This document shows positions 21,900 through 33,115 of a DNA stretch of 64,000 nucleotides, piece by piece. Source of the stretch: Arctopsyche grandis (lineage: Eukaryota > Arthropoda > Insecta > Trichoptera > Hydropsychidae); assembly GCF_051622035.1 (NCBI RefSeq), contig NC_135359.1, forward strand, positions 22,602,001-22,666,000, in the 5' to 3' direction. The stretch's first letter is position 1; each line of letters opens with the position of its first letter. The notes beneath the pieces were generated by a model. The model was not told the origin of the DNA and did not search any database. It saw nothing but the letters and a program-made list of their open reading frames with translations. Made by a program: the position numbers and the translations under genes.

Positions 21900-23660
21900 T
21901 ATTCTGCATTTGTGTCAATTGTATGTTGTTTTGAATAAACGGTGATCGATAGCATTTTATCAAAGATGAGGGTGATAATTTGTGATAGATTTGATTGACA
22001 ATGCTCTGTGATAAAGTGGTTTCTGTGTCGTATGTATGTATATGCTTAAAGCGATCTATAAAATGTAAGGATTTCTACCATGTTGTATTATTTTTTTTTA
22101 TTGTTGAAATTACTCATTGCAAGGATAATTACTTTTTGTTTGTGATACAAATGAAATAAACTCCTCTTTGAAAACTTGTCTCTGTTTTCAACGTATTTAT
22201 GTATAAATATTTACTTAGTTTTGCCAATAAATGTGTGTATTTTTGGATTATCTTATTGCTATATGCCATATTTACAATATGTTGATTTGCTACCTTTCAG
22301 TTAATTGTAATTTGTATGCTAATGTATTTTGGATATTATATTTTTTTATCTTAATGTGATATTGAATGTCTCCTTTCACTGAATTGTCATTTGTATACTA
22401 ATGTATTTTGGATATTACATATATTTTTCTTATCTTAATGTAATATTGAATGTCTTCATCTTATCTATTGATGCCTATATACATATGTACAATGTTTTTT
22501 CCTTGATATGCTGAAAAAGTCTGCGGGAACATCTACACGAAACGTTCCTCAAAGTATTATAATAAGTAATTATTTTATCAATCAGCATTATTGTGTTTAT
22601 TAGAATTTAAAATAATCTATTAGCTACTAATATGATCATTAACTGTATTTACTGCCATGATATAACTTCAATGAATTGATTGCATCCAATTTAAGTTTGT
22701 TGGTTGACATATATGTATTTATTTTTATAAAAACTTGCATTGGTATTTTATTTTCACTATGTATTTATATGTAAAAGAAACACAGATTTCGAAAAATTTT
22801 CAAATGTATATTTTACATTGGATTTAAAATGAATAAATAATATATTGTTTTGAATATATTTATTAATATATATCTTATAATATCGACAGTTAAAATAAAT
22901 ATGTATGCTTAGAAGTAAAATACGTATTTCTTTTATGATTTTTGTATATGTAACAAATCAATGACGTTATGAAAGCTCAATCATACATTTTTTTAATTTA
23001 ATACACATTGTAATACTAGTACAGTTTCTTTGTAAGAGTTGTATACACCGTTTGATACTTTTATATAACAGTATTATTTTACTGTGTGATTTAAATTTCA
23101 TCATGATTATTGATGTTAATAATTTTTAATAAAATGTAAGAAACTAATATATTGTTTTTATTTATGTATAATATATGCTTAAATAAATCATATAGTTATA
23201 ATTTTCCTATATTAAATTTTTACAGTTCAATTAATGAATTGTGTATGGAATGATAGTGAGTTTGTGACTTTTATTGCCAATCAGAATTGCTTTGAGATTT
23301 TTAGTTTAGATTCCAAGTGTATCGAAAATTTCCATTACATTGATCTGAAATTTTACAAATTTATTTGTTTAAGTCAACGTAAAATCATTTTAAAACCGAT
23401 TTGAAAATAAAAACTTGAGGTTATCGATAGTAATTACATTAATTGATATATCATTTATCGACAGCTTAAGTATTGCACAATTATATTGTAAATAAAATTA
23501 ATTGTATAAAAGTTGAAACCTATCGCAAATACATTAAAATATTAAAAGGTAAATAAAATAAAACTGTAAACTATAATTTTTGAGATTATAACTCAATCCT
23601 TTTGTATAACTAATTATATAAAAAATAATATTCTTATCATTGTGCAATGCTTCAAATAAT
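21900..23660. other. Spacer between ABHD copy 2 and ninjurin
   Basis: Two closely related ~100-bp segments at about 22270-22340 and 22350-22460 share aatgtattttggatatta and look like a small tandem duplication. Otherwise AT-rich with no gene recognised. The 3' UTR of the ninjurin transcript ending in the 23668 exon must lie just left of that exon on the minus strand. Confidence 0.45.
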
Positions 23661-23667
23661 ATAAATG

Positions 23668-23847
23668 TTATCTTAATTTAGCTTCATCGTCTCTCATAAA
23701 AAAAACATTTACGATTACGTCCACAGATACGATCAAGACATTTATTGCCAAGCACACGTTGTTGAGAATATCAGCTTTTTTGTGGTCTTCTGGTTTGTTC
23801 AGATCAAAGAATGAGCCCAGTACCACAAAGAGTACACCAGCGGTAAC
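23668..23847 (-). CDS. Ninj: Ninjurin alternative last exon D (most distal)
   Basis: 59 residues plus stop, starting VTAGVLFVVLGSFFDLNK. Next comes the conserved DILNN-type turn (ADILNNVCLAINVLIV), a second helix and a short charged tail, MRDDEAKLR. This matches the usual ninjurin order: helix end, polar hairpin, ILNN, helix. The acceptor is 'atgaaag' in phase 0. Confidence 0.85.
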   Translation of the reverse strand, partial: VTAGVLFVVLGSFFDLNKPEDHKKADILNNVCLAINVLIVSVDVIVNVFFMRDDEAKLR

Positions 23848-26800
23848 CTTTCATAAAATAAAATAATAAAATAAAAACAAACTCAAAAAAAACATAAAAA
23901 TAAAAAGCTTGTAATAATAACAAAAAAATAACTCAAATAGACTAATTCGCAAAGATTTCGCCAATGTAATATTAAATTCCACTCAGCTACTGATTATATT
24001 TAATTGATATTGGCATAATTGGTATTGTGCACTGTTCTGATGTTTGATTTTAAGGCTCTACTTTAGTCGCTAGAGCGGGATCGAGACCGAAACTCATTTT
24101 GATGACATCACAGAAAAGAGCAACGGTTACGAAGCCAAGTGCTACGTGATTTATAATAACTGCCATTGTTCTCTGTCTTTCACCCTTATGGAGGTTCAAC
24201 ACAGTCAGTATGATCGTTAAAACAGCCGCGGTCACCTGTTTTCAATAACAGTCGATTAAAATAAATTAAGTGGTATATATAATTCATCGAAAACGTGCAC
24301 GTTAACAAATATCTTTAAGCACACATACATATATAATATAATATATATCACACTTATGTTCTAACCCAATATTATTTTTTATTTCTATTATATTTAAGGT
24401 TTAACAGTCATGTCTCTTTGTAACGTGAGAGGATTGTTGGAATATTCGATGCCGAAGCCTGATATTATAATGTTAACTAGAGATATTATGAAAACGAATA
24501 TTAATATGACATCGTTCAGTATAATAGCCGCAGTCTGATCTCGGTGTTTATTAATGTTCAGTCCCCCTATTATAATGAATAACACTCCGACGATCATCTG
24601 CAGAAATAAAATTTGAGTTTAATGCTAAATTATTACCCTTATAGTTTATCGAAGAATACATTTTAAAAAGAGACGTCGACAGAACAATATTATTTCGATT
24701 CAATTTCCAAAATTTGTGGTACAGACATCAGAAACTTATCAAAACAAAACAATTTAATATGAGACTAGTACGATAGTTTTCACTTTATTAAATGGGGGTT
24801 TATATAAATTGACTTTGAAGCTTCATAGTGCACTAATTTAATTGAAACATACAATTTTAAGTTTATATGTGTCATATTGCCTTTTTATAGTCATGAGGTA
24901 ATGAAAATAATACCATCTAATGGAGTGAGTAGTATTTTAACTTCAAAATCATATTATCTTTTCTGAGTTGAAGCCGATCTAATTAATGAGTCATCATACT
25001 GGTCTCGTTTTACATACACAAGCTGGAAGGCATGTTATATTCAGATTAAAATATTAGAAATTCAATCAAATAAACTAAATAAATAAGTTCAGTCAATACT
25101 CCCTTTTCAAAAGCTATGCTTCAATTTCAGCAAATTCTATTGTCATGAGTATTATACAGGTTTTTCATTACAAATTGACCCTTTTTCATTTCAAATTGAC
25201 CCTTTTTCATTTCAAATTAAACCTTTTTCATTTAAATTGAACCTTTTCAATGTCAATTTGAAATGAAAAAGGGTTAAAAGTTAATTTCAGTATTGAATCT
25301 TTATGTATCATATATTCCATGTCTATTGAAACTAGGAAGTTAGAAATTGTTGAAAGTATTTCCTTATAGCTACTACATGTGTATATTAAATTAATTTGTT
25401 GACAATAATGTATTATTAAATTCTCACAATCGCCAATGCGTCCGGTCTAACTTTGTTCTATATTAAAATTAGCATATTTGGCAATGGACGGATCAAACGC
25501 TGAAATCATCAGGTTCAAAGCTGTAATGGCAAACGAACAACCAGTGCTAATGTAATTGATTAAGTTAGCTGAAAAATGATATGCTGGCAAGTGCAACTTG
25601 CAATCTCTGAACAGATTCAGCGTCAAACATATCAAACCCAACGCTACCTGTGTATTGAAGAAAAGTCCAATTTATACAATTTTTGACAATTTGTCTTTGT
25701 AAATAATAATTGGATTATTTAAATAACATAAATAAATAAATAGTTACCTGTAAAACTATAGATACGGTGATTAGCGTCAGCAGCAAAGTGTAGAACTCGT
25801 GCTTCTCTCCCACTTGCAGGATGTATTTGAGCTGTGATGCATTTGCTGTGAGCAGGGCTATATCCAGCATACCCTGGGCGATGGTCTTTTTAGTAGCATA
25901 TCTGTTGGCATCGAGTCCCTTGATCTGAAACCACGCATCTGCCAATGACATCATTGTGAACACAATTCTTCTTATTACATGCACTTGTTTAATTGAGAAA
26001 ATTGTTTGCACAATTTTACACGGTATACGGATGGAAAACGAAATCACAATGAATCCGGCACAGGTATTGCACGAGGCATCATTCGTCATTTCCTGCATTT
26101 TTAATTTACTTCACTGCCCGACTGCGAACAAATGCCAACATCCTTTCTATAGCCAAGGTTTTTTCGGCTGATTAATGTGTATAAAGGTTGTTATATATTT
26201 TTAATCTTGTAAATCAACACCGATTTCTATTAGTGTGAATTTGGATTTATGAAATTGTACCAGTCATTGGAAAGTGAAAAGTTATAAGTGACGAAAATGA
26301 GAGCACAAATCAAGTGCAGCAATTTAGTGCAAAATTGAGGTTGCCAAGTTTCTTTCGATGCATGTGAACCTCAATTCTTCAGTTAAATGATGATTACATT
26401 TATATTATAAATTACAATTGCATTCAGATTTCCAATTGAGTGACTCTTATTAACTTCTTATGTACATATTATGTATAATATCAAGAAAGTAGGAACAGTA
26501 ATTAAACTTTCTACATACTCAAATATGTAGAAATGAAAATGTAATTCATCACAAACATTGTAAGCAATGGTGTCAAATATTTGAAAATCGTTTTTTACAA
26601 TTATAAATATAAACATGTGTACTTATTTTTAAAAAAAAATTTAGTTTACATTTTATTAGCTGCGTTATTTATAAGTAACTAGCTGAACCCTGGCATGCGT
26701 TGCAATGCCATAATAACGCATGCAATTCCCGTTCCCTTTCCCGTTCTCGTTCCCGTTCCCATTTGTCGGAAAAACGCAGGTAGCGAACACATTTGAAATT

Positions 26801-29800
26801 ATTGCGTTGCAATGACACTCATTCCCGTTTTTCCCGTTTTTTCCCGTTTTTTTTTCACAGTAATCTTCCCGGACATGCACACAACAAATCCTGAAAGTTC
26901 CATCGTAACCGGTTCAGTGGCTTAGGAGCCTATTCGAGACACACACACACAGACATTAATTTTTATATACATATATACATAGACTCTACAAAAGGATCCA
27001 GCTCACATGATTAATATTTTCAATTTCGTAAATCATTTTTTTTATATGTTAGGGAAAAGTTATTAAATTTCATAATATTTTTGCGTAGGGGTGGGTGGAT
27101 TCAGGATCCAAATGAAAGGCCAAAGTTGCTTCACAGCATTTATTGAATGATTCAGGAGGTCCACACGTAACCAGCGCTCGCTCCAGAATAATCTGCTATG
27201 GCGTATGTAATAACCTCATTATAAAGGACAAGTTGCTCACCACAGCTTCCCCGATCCATTTGTGTATCTATTGTCTAGGTACGTACAGTTTTAAGTGAGT
27301 CTCACGCTCTCACCCGGGTTCTGAGAATTCTAGCGGGCATTTACTCGAGTATCGTTAGGCCAATTCGGGGGTCTCCATTGTTCACCCCCGAATGCACTTA
27401 GACAGCGGATACTCTTTCGTGCTCCCACGTTACAATATGTATTAAAAAAAAGATTAGGAAGATTTATTGAATTGTCAGAATATTCACTGAATGGGTTCCC
27501 TGCATCCCTATTACAGAACGATAATCATTTTTTTTTTATTTATATGCAATCAATTGAATTATTATTTTTGTACAGTATTTCATCTCGTCAAAGCATATGA
27601 AACGAAATATATTGAGCAGGTTTTAAATATATATACAACAAATATTTGTACATAAATATATTGAAACTGTATTCATGACCAATAATTAATTTGGAAATAT
27701 TAAATCTTAGATACATTAATGGAGAGTTTTCGAGAGAAGAAAATACAAATGTTTTCTTTAACTAAAGTGAATCGATAGATCATAGGCGGATCCAAGGGGG
27801 GTGCTATGGGTGCCATGGCCGCCCCCCTTGGATGAATTTAATTTCATATATAATATATATACATACATACATGTGTTTTAATTTCTCCAAATCTTCATTT
27901 TAACTTTTAAAATAATTAGTCCTTACAATGTATGGCCCAGTGATTTCAACAAGATATTTTTTTTGTATTATATTTCAATTTTAATGTCCCTCCCCTTCAC
28001 CATTTTCTGGTTTCAATTATTGTACGATAGATAAAGTACGCCGTAATAAAAAAAAACCTATACTAATATCACTATACGTAATTTTCAATACGAATTTGAA
28101 ACTACATACATATATTGAAATATAATAAAGGATAATTATTTTGTTAGTAATGAATAGAGACACGTATTTTGGGCATTTTGCTATTAATGCTTAATTGATG
28201 CTAAAATTCGGAATAGATGCTAAATTCGTAAAATATGCGAATAGATCTTTCAAAAATAGCAAACAAAAGTGAAATTTGCATAAAATTTATAAAATTAATA
28301 GACAATTTAGAAGGGTCTTCCTATCCCTTTGCCCATTTATTATGTGAAGAAATTGAGGGGATAAAACAGAGCTTGCAGTTTATCATAGACGGTGTTTTAA
28401 CTGTCGAAACCAAGGAACTGATGTTGTCTACTACTGTAAACAAAAGAAGACAGTTGGAGCTGTGTATCCAAAAGGCTGCTCAAAAAAGCATCTTATAACT
28501 AGACTCGCACTCAAGACTAAATGAGACAAATATTCCTCCAAAACATTGAGTAAACTATTCAATTCATCTGTGGCAGGTACAAAATCTAATATTATTGTTA
28601 AAGAAACAGTTTTGTTTTTTTAGAAACCTGCCATTGTTTAATGTATTAACAGAAGCTCAATGTTTGGAAGGATATCAGCACTTTTTTAGACAATTAATAG
28701 AGAATATAAAAAGTGAATCCACGCCGGATATATTGCTATTATTGATGGCAACAAAAATTAAATATGAAGAGTTTGGTTGTGCAGCTCTAAAATCTATTTG
28801 GTGTCCCGTCAATAGTGTGGATGCTGAAAGGTATTTTAGTAAATACAATATAATTGTTACCGATCGTCGCACAAATCTCAAAAAAGAATATGTAGAAATA
28901 GGCTCCATGTTGAGTTTTAATAAATTTTAATTGGTATTATATTTTTATATTCATATTTTTTGTGTTTGTATTTTTATATTCATGTTTTTTTCATTGTTTA
29001 ATTCCAAAACATTTTTGAATTTTTCTATTATTTTTGAATTGTTGTGTTGTCTTTAAATTGTATATAAAATTCATCGAAATTTTTTATTATTTAAAATTAA
29101 ACTCTTCATAAAAATAGATGCTAAAATTGAACATTTTTAATGCCCTAAAACGCTAAAATGCAAAATGAAAATGCTTAAATTGACAAAAATAGATGCCCAA
29201 AATAGGTCTACCTCACGGGCCGGAATGTGAAATGCCGGAAAACGCAAATATCGGAAGGCAAAGATCGAAAATCGAAAGATCAAAACAAAAGGGTGCATGG
29301 TAAACGGTACATACTCACTTAATTTGCGCGAGCAGGGTACAACAGGAACAAGAGGAACAGGCTTTTCCTCCCGTATTCTGCGCGCGCACATTAATACGGG
29401 AGGAAAAGCCTGTTCCTCTTGTTCCTGTTGTATCCTGCTCGCGCAAATTAAGTGAGTATGTACCGTTTACCATGCACCCTTTTTTTTTGATCTTTCGACT
29501 TAAGACCGGCCCAAAATACGTGTCTCTAGTAATGAATCTTATACTCATAAGGTAGTGTTTTTAATATCATAATTTGACTAAATGTAATATTAAAATTTTA
29601 TGAACACATCAGAAGAGTCTCTTAAGAGAAATTAATTTTGTTTGAAAACATGCAATTTATAATAGGCTCACTTTTTTAACAGTATCGATAGTAATTTCAG
29701 CAATTCGACTAATTTGCGCTCCATCGCGAGAGCTCTCCACATCGGTGGCCATCTCTTTAGAACTTTGTCCGGTATAATTTCTCACGAACTTCGGCTCCAT

Positions 29801-32800
29801 GTTACAAAAACACCACTTTTTAAAAATGAAAACGTTCGCTCGCGGCCCGCATCAACGGCAAACTAAAAGATACCTAGTCGCACCGTCTAGCATCTGCCAA
29901 TTTCACCTACAATTTTTTTGCTGCGATACGATTAGTATCTATCAAAAGTGATTTATTATGATTCAAGGCTTACTCATTTCGTATGATAAGATCGATATTA
30001 ATCTAATTACGCAGTGTTTACTTATTCTATTTAATTTTTTTTCGGCCTCAGCTTAAAGTTTATATTGTACATATATAATGGATGATTATTTTGTGTTTTT
30101 TCTACATCGATGATTGAAAATCACTATCTGCTGTCACTGATTGAGTACCATTTCCTAAATGGCGTGATTGGTATGTATTTTCCCTCGACTTTTCAGAAAT
30201 ACTTCCTATACTATTATGCGAATATATTATACATACATAAATATATTGTACGATTTTGATATACCTTTCCATAGTTTGATATTTCTTTGCAGTATTAAAG
30301 GGAAGAATCGACAACCCTTCGATTTTTTTTGAATTTAAATTTTCGGCGCCTGAATGCGGTAGAGCTTTCTATTACTATTCCTATTCCTACGAAAACGTCT
30401 GCTTTCAATACTTCGTCTCTTGTAAAGGCTATCCGGTTCCTTAATGTGATTGATGGGCATTTGGACCTGTTCAATTGTCATGTTAATGAGCTGGTTAGTT
30501 TCTTGAGACTCAAGACGAGACTATTTGAATGAGATGAATGATTGAAATTTTTATTGTTTTTATTTTGTTATTTTCTTTCTTTTGTTTTGTAAAACTGGTG
30601 TGACGCTTTGGGGCAACCTGTCAGGTCACACTGTCCATTGTCCGGAAAACCTTTAACAATGCATTTACAACCTTTGAACAATACACGGCCCCCTCAGGCT
30701 CCGGTGACTACTGATCATTTTATTGTTATTATTATTATTATAAATAATAAATTAAATTCAATAAATATAATGGAATAAATTTAAATAGATCACTTTAATT
30801 TATTTTTTATATACATATAGTATAGCAAATTGTAAATGCAACTTCACTTTATTATTAGTCATATTGAAAATTTAGAATTTCAATAGCATTCCGGAGAGTA
30901 TTTTAGCATTTCAAGTTTCAAGAGTTTAATATCTTTATTGTTTTATGATTGTCAACAACACAGATGTCAATTTTACACACAGTTATAAATCTTCGCTATC
31001 AAAGTTGTTCCAAATTCGTTTATAAATATGACTAAGAATTAAATTACTTTAAAAGATACACTTAAAATACAATATAGATATTGACCGTAAACATTGTAAA
31101 TAAATTATTCAATTCGATGACGTACAATAAAGAACTATGTACGTATCATTGTTATGAGCGATTGTGATTGTCGAAATTGGTTTATCTTTGATATTATCAC
31201 GGCTTTGAATTCTTTAATAATTCATTCTGTTAAAAGACGAATAAAGAAATTTACGTATTCTGTTATATGGTCAGTTATTTTGAACAATAGGCAAATTTCA
31301 AGATACACTATCGTTTGTGCGCTTTATTGAATGTTTTAGATACATATGTATGTACATATATGGTGTTGTTTTTATTAAATAAATTAATAATAATATTACG
31401 GCTGACACTTATCAAAAATTAAATTTTTGATAATGTGTATATAATTTTTTTGCTAATACAATTGGTTATACGGGTACATCTGAGCATCGAGTATACACTC
31501 TTGTACTGACACATACAAATACACAACAGTTACACGAATGGACTCTAGGTGTCACAAATGGTTTTAGTAAAGTGACAGTTCGCAAGTGATTGACGTTACA
31601 TCGAACAATATTGATATAAATGGAAAACGCATTTCCCAAATACTTTTATTTGTATTTGTAAGTGTGTATATTCGATGCTCGTATGCGCCCGTATAACCAA
31701 TAAGTACCCAATTCTGACATAGGCAGATCCAAGGGGGCTGCCATGTATACTATAATAATAACTTTTTTACTCCAGACGATTGGGAGAATTGTGCAGTCCC
31801 CATCGTCCATATAAATAATTTATAGTTCATAAATATAATAGTATTGAATAATAATAAAAAATAAAGTAAAACATAAATAAATATATAAATAATAATAATA
31901 AAAGATAATAATAATAACTAAGAATAATAAATAATAATAATAATAAAAATAAGAATAATTAATTAATTAATGCCCCCCCCTTGGACGACCTTAATTTTAT
32001 ATATATTATATATACATACATACATAAACTTTGATTTTTTACATTTAAATACATTATTCACAACAGTTTTTGATTTGTATAAATATATTTTAGTATTTTT
32101 CTATTTTAATTTTACTTGATTGCACGATTTTTTTTATTACGACCCTTCCAGGTAAATGGACTAAGCTAAATGCAAGATGAAAGTGACTGTTCGCGCTATT
32201 ATCTATGCAAAAAATAAAACTGCAGACTGCAGAAACAGAGTGGTACGCGGTACATATTTTTTTAAAGATAACTTTGCACATGTAAAAAAACGCTAGCATG
32301 CCTAGTCTATACTGTCGTGATTCAGGGCTAAAATCACCCCCTGGAGGGTTTTCGCTGATATTTTATCCTTGTATTGACATAGGTTTGACAGTGATTCCCA
32401 TATTTGAAAGAAATGTAGGGGAAACTTCTTATGAAGATACGCCCATCACAGCTGGAAACCACGAGCATGACTCATGCCGTACGTTTCAGTGTGTCCTTGC
32501 AAATTATGACCAATTCAATTCAATTCAATTTAAATGTCCCCCCCCCTTGACCATTTTTTACATCCATTGGTGAATTCTGGTATATCACATTTTTCGTTTA
32601 AATTCATTTAAAAACATACATGCTAAGCATAAACAAGCTACAAAATTAATTTTGGTCAAAAATCAAGCACGAGTAAATTCTAAATTTTGTACTGAAAATG
32701 ATTGAACAGAAACATGAAACTGATGATTATTATTACTATAAATGTTATGAAATAGGCAAAAATGCTTGGTTCGTGAAAATTATTGCAATGATACTGATAT

Positions 32801-33115
32801 GCATTCGCGAAATACTATAATAGTATTAGATATTTTTACGGATTCACTCAAAAACTTGCTCTTTGTTAGTCACCGTAATTATTCGTCGATTTATCACATA
32901 TGTGTATATCACATAGTACAATAGTGTTTAATTACGATAATTAATCGAATATTTTATTGTAATGTGACACATCCGCTGATATATTTTATCAGAAAACAAT
33001 GCTACTGACCGATTGTATCAATTTAAGATGAGCTGAAAAGATTTGGATGCAAATTAAAAATTTTACTAACCCCTTCCTGCATTTCAAGCCGATCCGGAGC
33101 TATGGAGGCCATCAT
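23668..33115 (-). CDS. Ninj: Ninjurin with four alternative last exons
   Basis: Constant exon 25748-25924 encodes 59 residues with the ninjurin signature (ANRYATKKTIAQGMLDIALL, then TANASQLKYILQVGEKHEF) and the first membrane helix ending SIVLQ. Upstream first exon 29672-29800 (ATG at 29800, MEPKFVRNYTGQ..., 43 residues) joins in phase 0. Another candidate start exon, 33071-33115 (MMASIAPDRLEMQEG), also ends in phase 0 at a GT. Downstream come four separate terminal exons, each with an AG acceptor, phase 0, a second hydrophobic helix and its own stop: 25447-25647, 24394-24597, 24050-24235 and 23668-23847. With the 43-residue start the products are 161-169 residues, normal for the family. Ninjurins are small double-pass membrane proteins; mammalian NINJ1 oligomerises to rupture the plasma membrane in lytic death, and the fly homologue NijA promotes loss of cell adhesion. 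Which isoform does what is unknown. Confidence 0.88.
24050..24235 (-). CDS. Ninj: Ninjurin alternative last exon C
   Basis: 61 residues plus stop: VTAAVLTIILTVLNLHKGER, the hairpin motif MAVIINHV, a helix ending CDVIKMSFG and tail LDPALATKVEP. Acceptor aaaacag, phase 0. The hairpin is His/Arg-rich compared with exons A and D. Confidence 0.85.
   Translation of the reverse strand: MTAAVLTIILTVLNLHKGERQRTMAVIINHVALGFVTVALFCDVIKMSFGLDPALATKVEP
24394..24597 (-). CDS. Ninj: Ninjurin alternative last exon B
   Basis: 67 residues plus stop: MIVGVLFIIIGGLNINKH, AIILNDVILIFVFII, then the family-typical end NIIISGFGIE and a tail to TVKP. Acceptor ttctgcag, phase 0. Of the four exons this looks most like the canonical ninjurin C-terminus. 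Confidence 0.88.
   Translation of the reverse strand: MIVGVLFIIIGGLNINKHRDQTAAIILNDVILIFVFIISLVNIIISGFGIEYSNNPLTLQRDMTVKP
25157..25275. repeat. Short tandem repeat with an inverted copy
   Basis: Three to four degenerate direct copies of 'ccctttttcatttcaaattg' (25157-25248) are followed at 25253-25274 by an inverted copy, aatttgaaatgaaaaaggg, so the block can fold into a hairpin. It lies between ninjurin exons A and B. Confidence 0.8.
25447..25647 (-). CDS. Ninj: Ninjurin alternative last exon A (most proximal)
   Basis: 66 residues plus stop: VALGLICLTLNLFRD, ANLINYISTGCSFAITAL, then MISAFDPS and a short tail. Acceptor tacacag, phase 0. The hairpin contains two Cys and is the most divergent of the four. 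Confidence 0.85.
   Translation of the reverse strand, partial: VALGLICLTLNLFRDCKLHLPAYHFSANLINYISTGCSFAITALNLMISAFDPSIAKYANFNIEQS
26679..26994 (-). mobile_element. Non-autonomous Helitron-like element
   Basis: Read on the minus strand it starts TCTATGTATATATG and carries gtctcgaataggctcctaag and ccactgaaccggtt. It ends with the hairpin ggcat...atgcc followed by CTAG and then T (26679). Hairpin plus CTRR-T and a TC start are Helitron hallmarks. The middle is a degenerate cccgttcccgttc tract. It lies in a ninjurin intron. Confidence 0.65.
27082..27434 (-). mobile_element. Solo LTR-like fossil
   Basis: On the minus strand it starts TGTAACGTGGGAGC and ends ACCCCTACGCA. A tttataatgag TATA-like site and an aataaatgctg poly(A) signal sit in the order expected for an LTR. 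A diverged relative lies at 55545-55836. No internal gene region remains. Family not determined; a target duplication is not convincing. Confidence 0.6.
27781..28015. mobile_element. MITE-like repeat (ggcggatccaagggg family), copy 1
   Basis: Starts cataggcggatccaagggg with an internal hairpin (ccaaggggggt ... ccccccttgg). It then has tatataatatatatacatac and ends near atgtccctccccttcacc. The same start, middle and end blocks occur at 31715-32560. Confidence 0.65.
28155..29528 (+). mobile_element. hAT-family DNA transposon, internally deleted, with a nested foldback
   Basis: Ends are perfect 20-bp inverted repeats (tagagacacgtattttgggc) flanked by an 8-bp target duplication, gtaatgaa (28147-28154 and 29529-29536), diagnostic of hAT. 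Frames at 28235-28498 and 28595-28930 are transposase remnants. The second ends in the hAT dimerisation region: SVDAERYFSKYNIIVTDRRT and a final LSFNKF. The DDE catalytic core is missing and the two frames are not continuous, so this copy cannot make transposase. It lies in the ninjurin intron. Confidence 0.9.
29205..29508. mobile_element. Foldback MITE, copy C, nested in the hAT element
   Basis: 304 bp. Outer ends ggtctacc... / ...cttaagaccg; inner arms of about 100 bp (29270-29385 against 29396-29505) are almost perfect inverted copies containing gggtgcatggtaaacgg and cttttcctcccgta. A 10-bp direct repeat gcccaaaata flanks it (29195-29204 and 29509-29518), which is part of the hAT right end duplicated on insertion. 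Confidence 0.92.
29672..29800 (-). CDS. Ninj: Ninjurin first coding exon (proximal)
   Basis: ATG at 29800, 43 codons, ends AAA before gtgagc in phase 0. The encoded N-terminus is polar (MEPKFVRNYTGQSSKEMATD...) with no membrane segment, as in ninjurin extracellular N-termini. Confidence 0.75.
30310..30750 (+). mobile_element. LINE 3' end (jockey/CR1-like ORF2 C-terminus plus 3' UTR)
   Basis: The frame ending at 30532 encodes TSSLVKAIRFLNVI, DLFNCHVNELVSFLRLKTR and LFE-stop, a typical jockey-like ORF2 C-terminus. The 3' UTR contains gtgacgctttggggcaacc and ends in a ttattattatt tail near 30735. RT and endonuclease are missing; 5'-truncated. Confidence 0.7.
31715..32560. mobile_element. MITE-like repeat (ggcggatccaagggg family), copy 2, interrupted
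   Basis: Starts cataggcagatccaaggggg, resumes at cccccccccttggacgacc (31973) with tatatattatatatacatac, and ends near aatgtcccccccccttgacc (32530), the same order as copy 1. Between 31745 and 31970 is an insert with an A/T-rich aataataat tail that may be a LINE 3' end. Confidence 0.55.
33071..33115 (-). CDS. Ninj: Candidate distal ninjurin first exon
   Basis: ATG at 33115, 15 codons (MMASIAPDRLEMQEG), followed by a gttagt donor in phase 0, so it could splice to the constant exon at 25924. The preceding ~180 bp on the minus strand is less AT-rich, as expected for a 5' UTR. Short and without homology support, so tentative. Confidence 0.45.

Noticed and set aside
25925-26098. Upstream extension of the ninjurin constant exon (frame starting MQEMTNDASCN)
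   Set aside because: The frame happens to stay open, but the sequence does not look like a ninjurin N-terminus and a good ttcag acceptor precedes the conserved part. A read-through isoform cannot be excluded.
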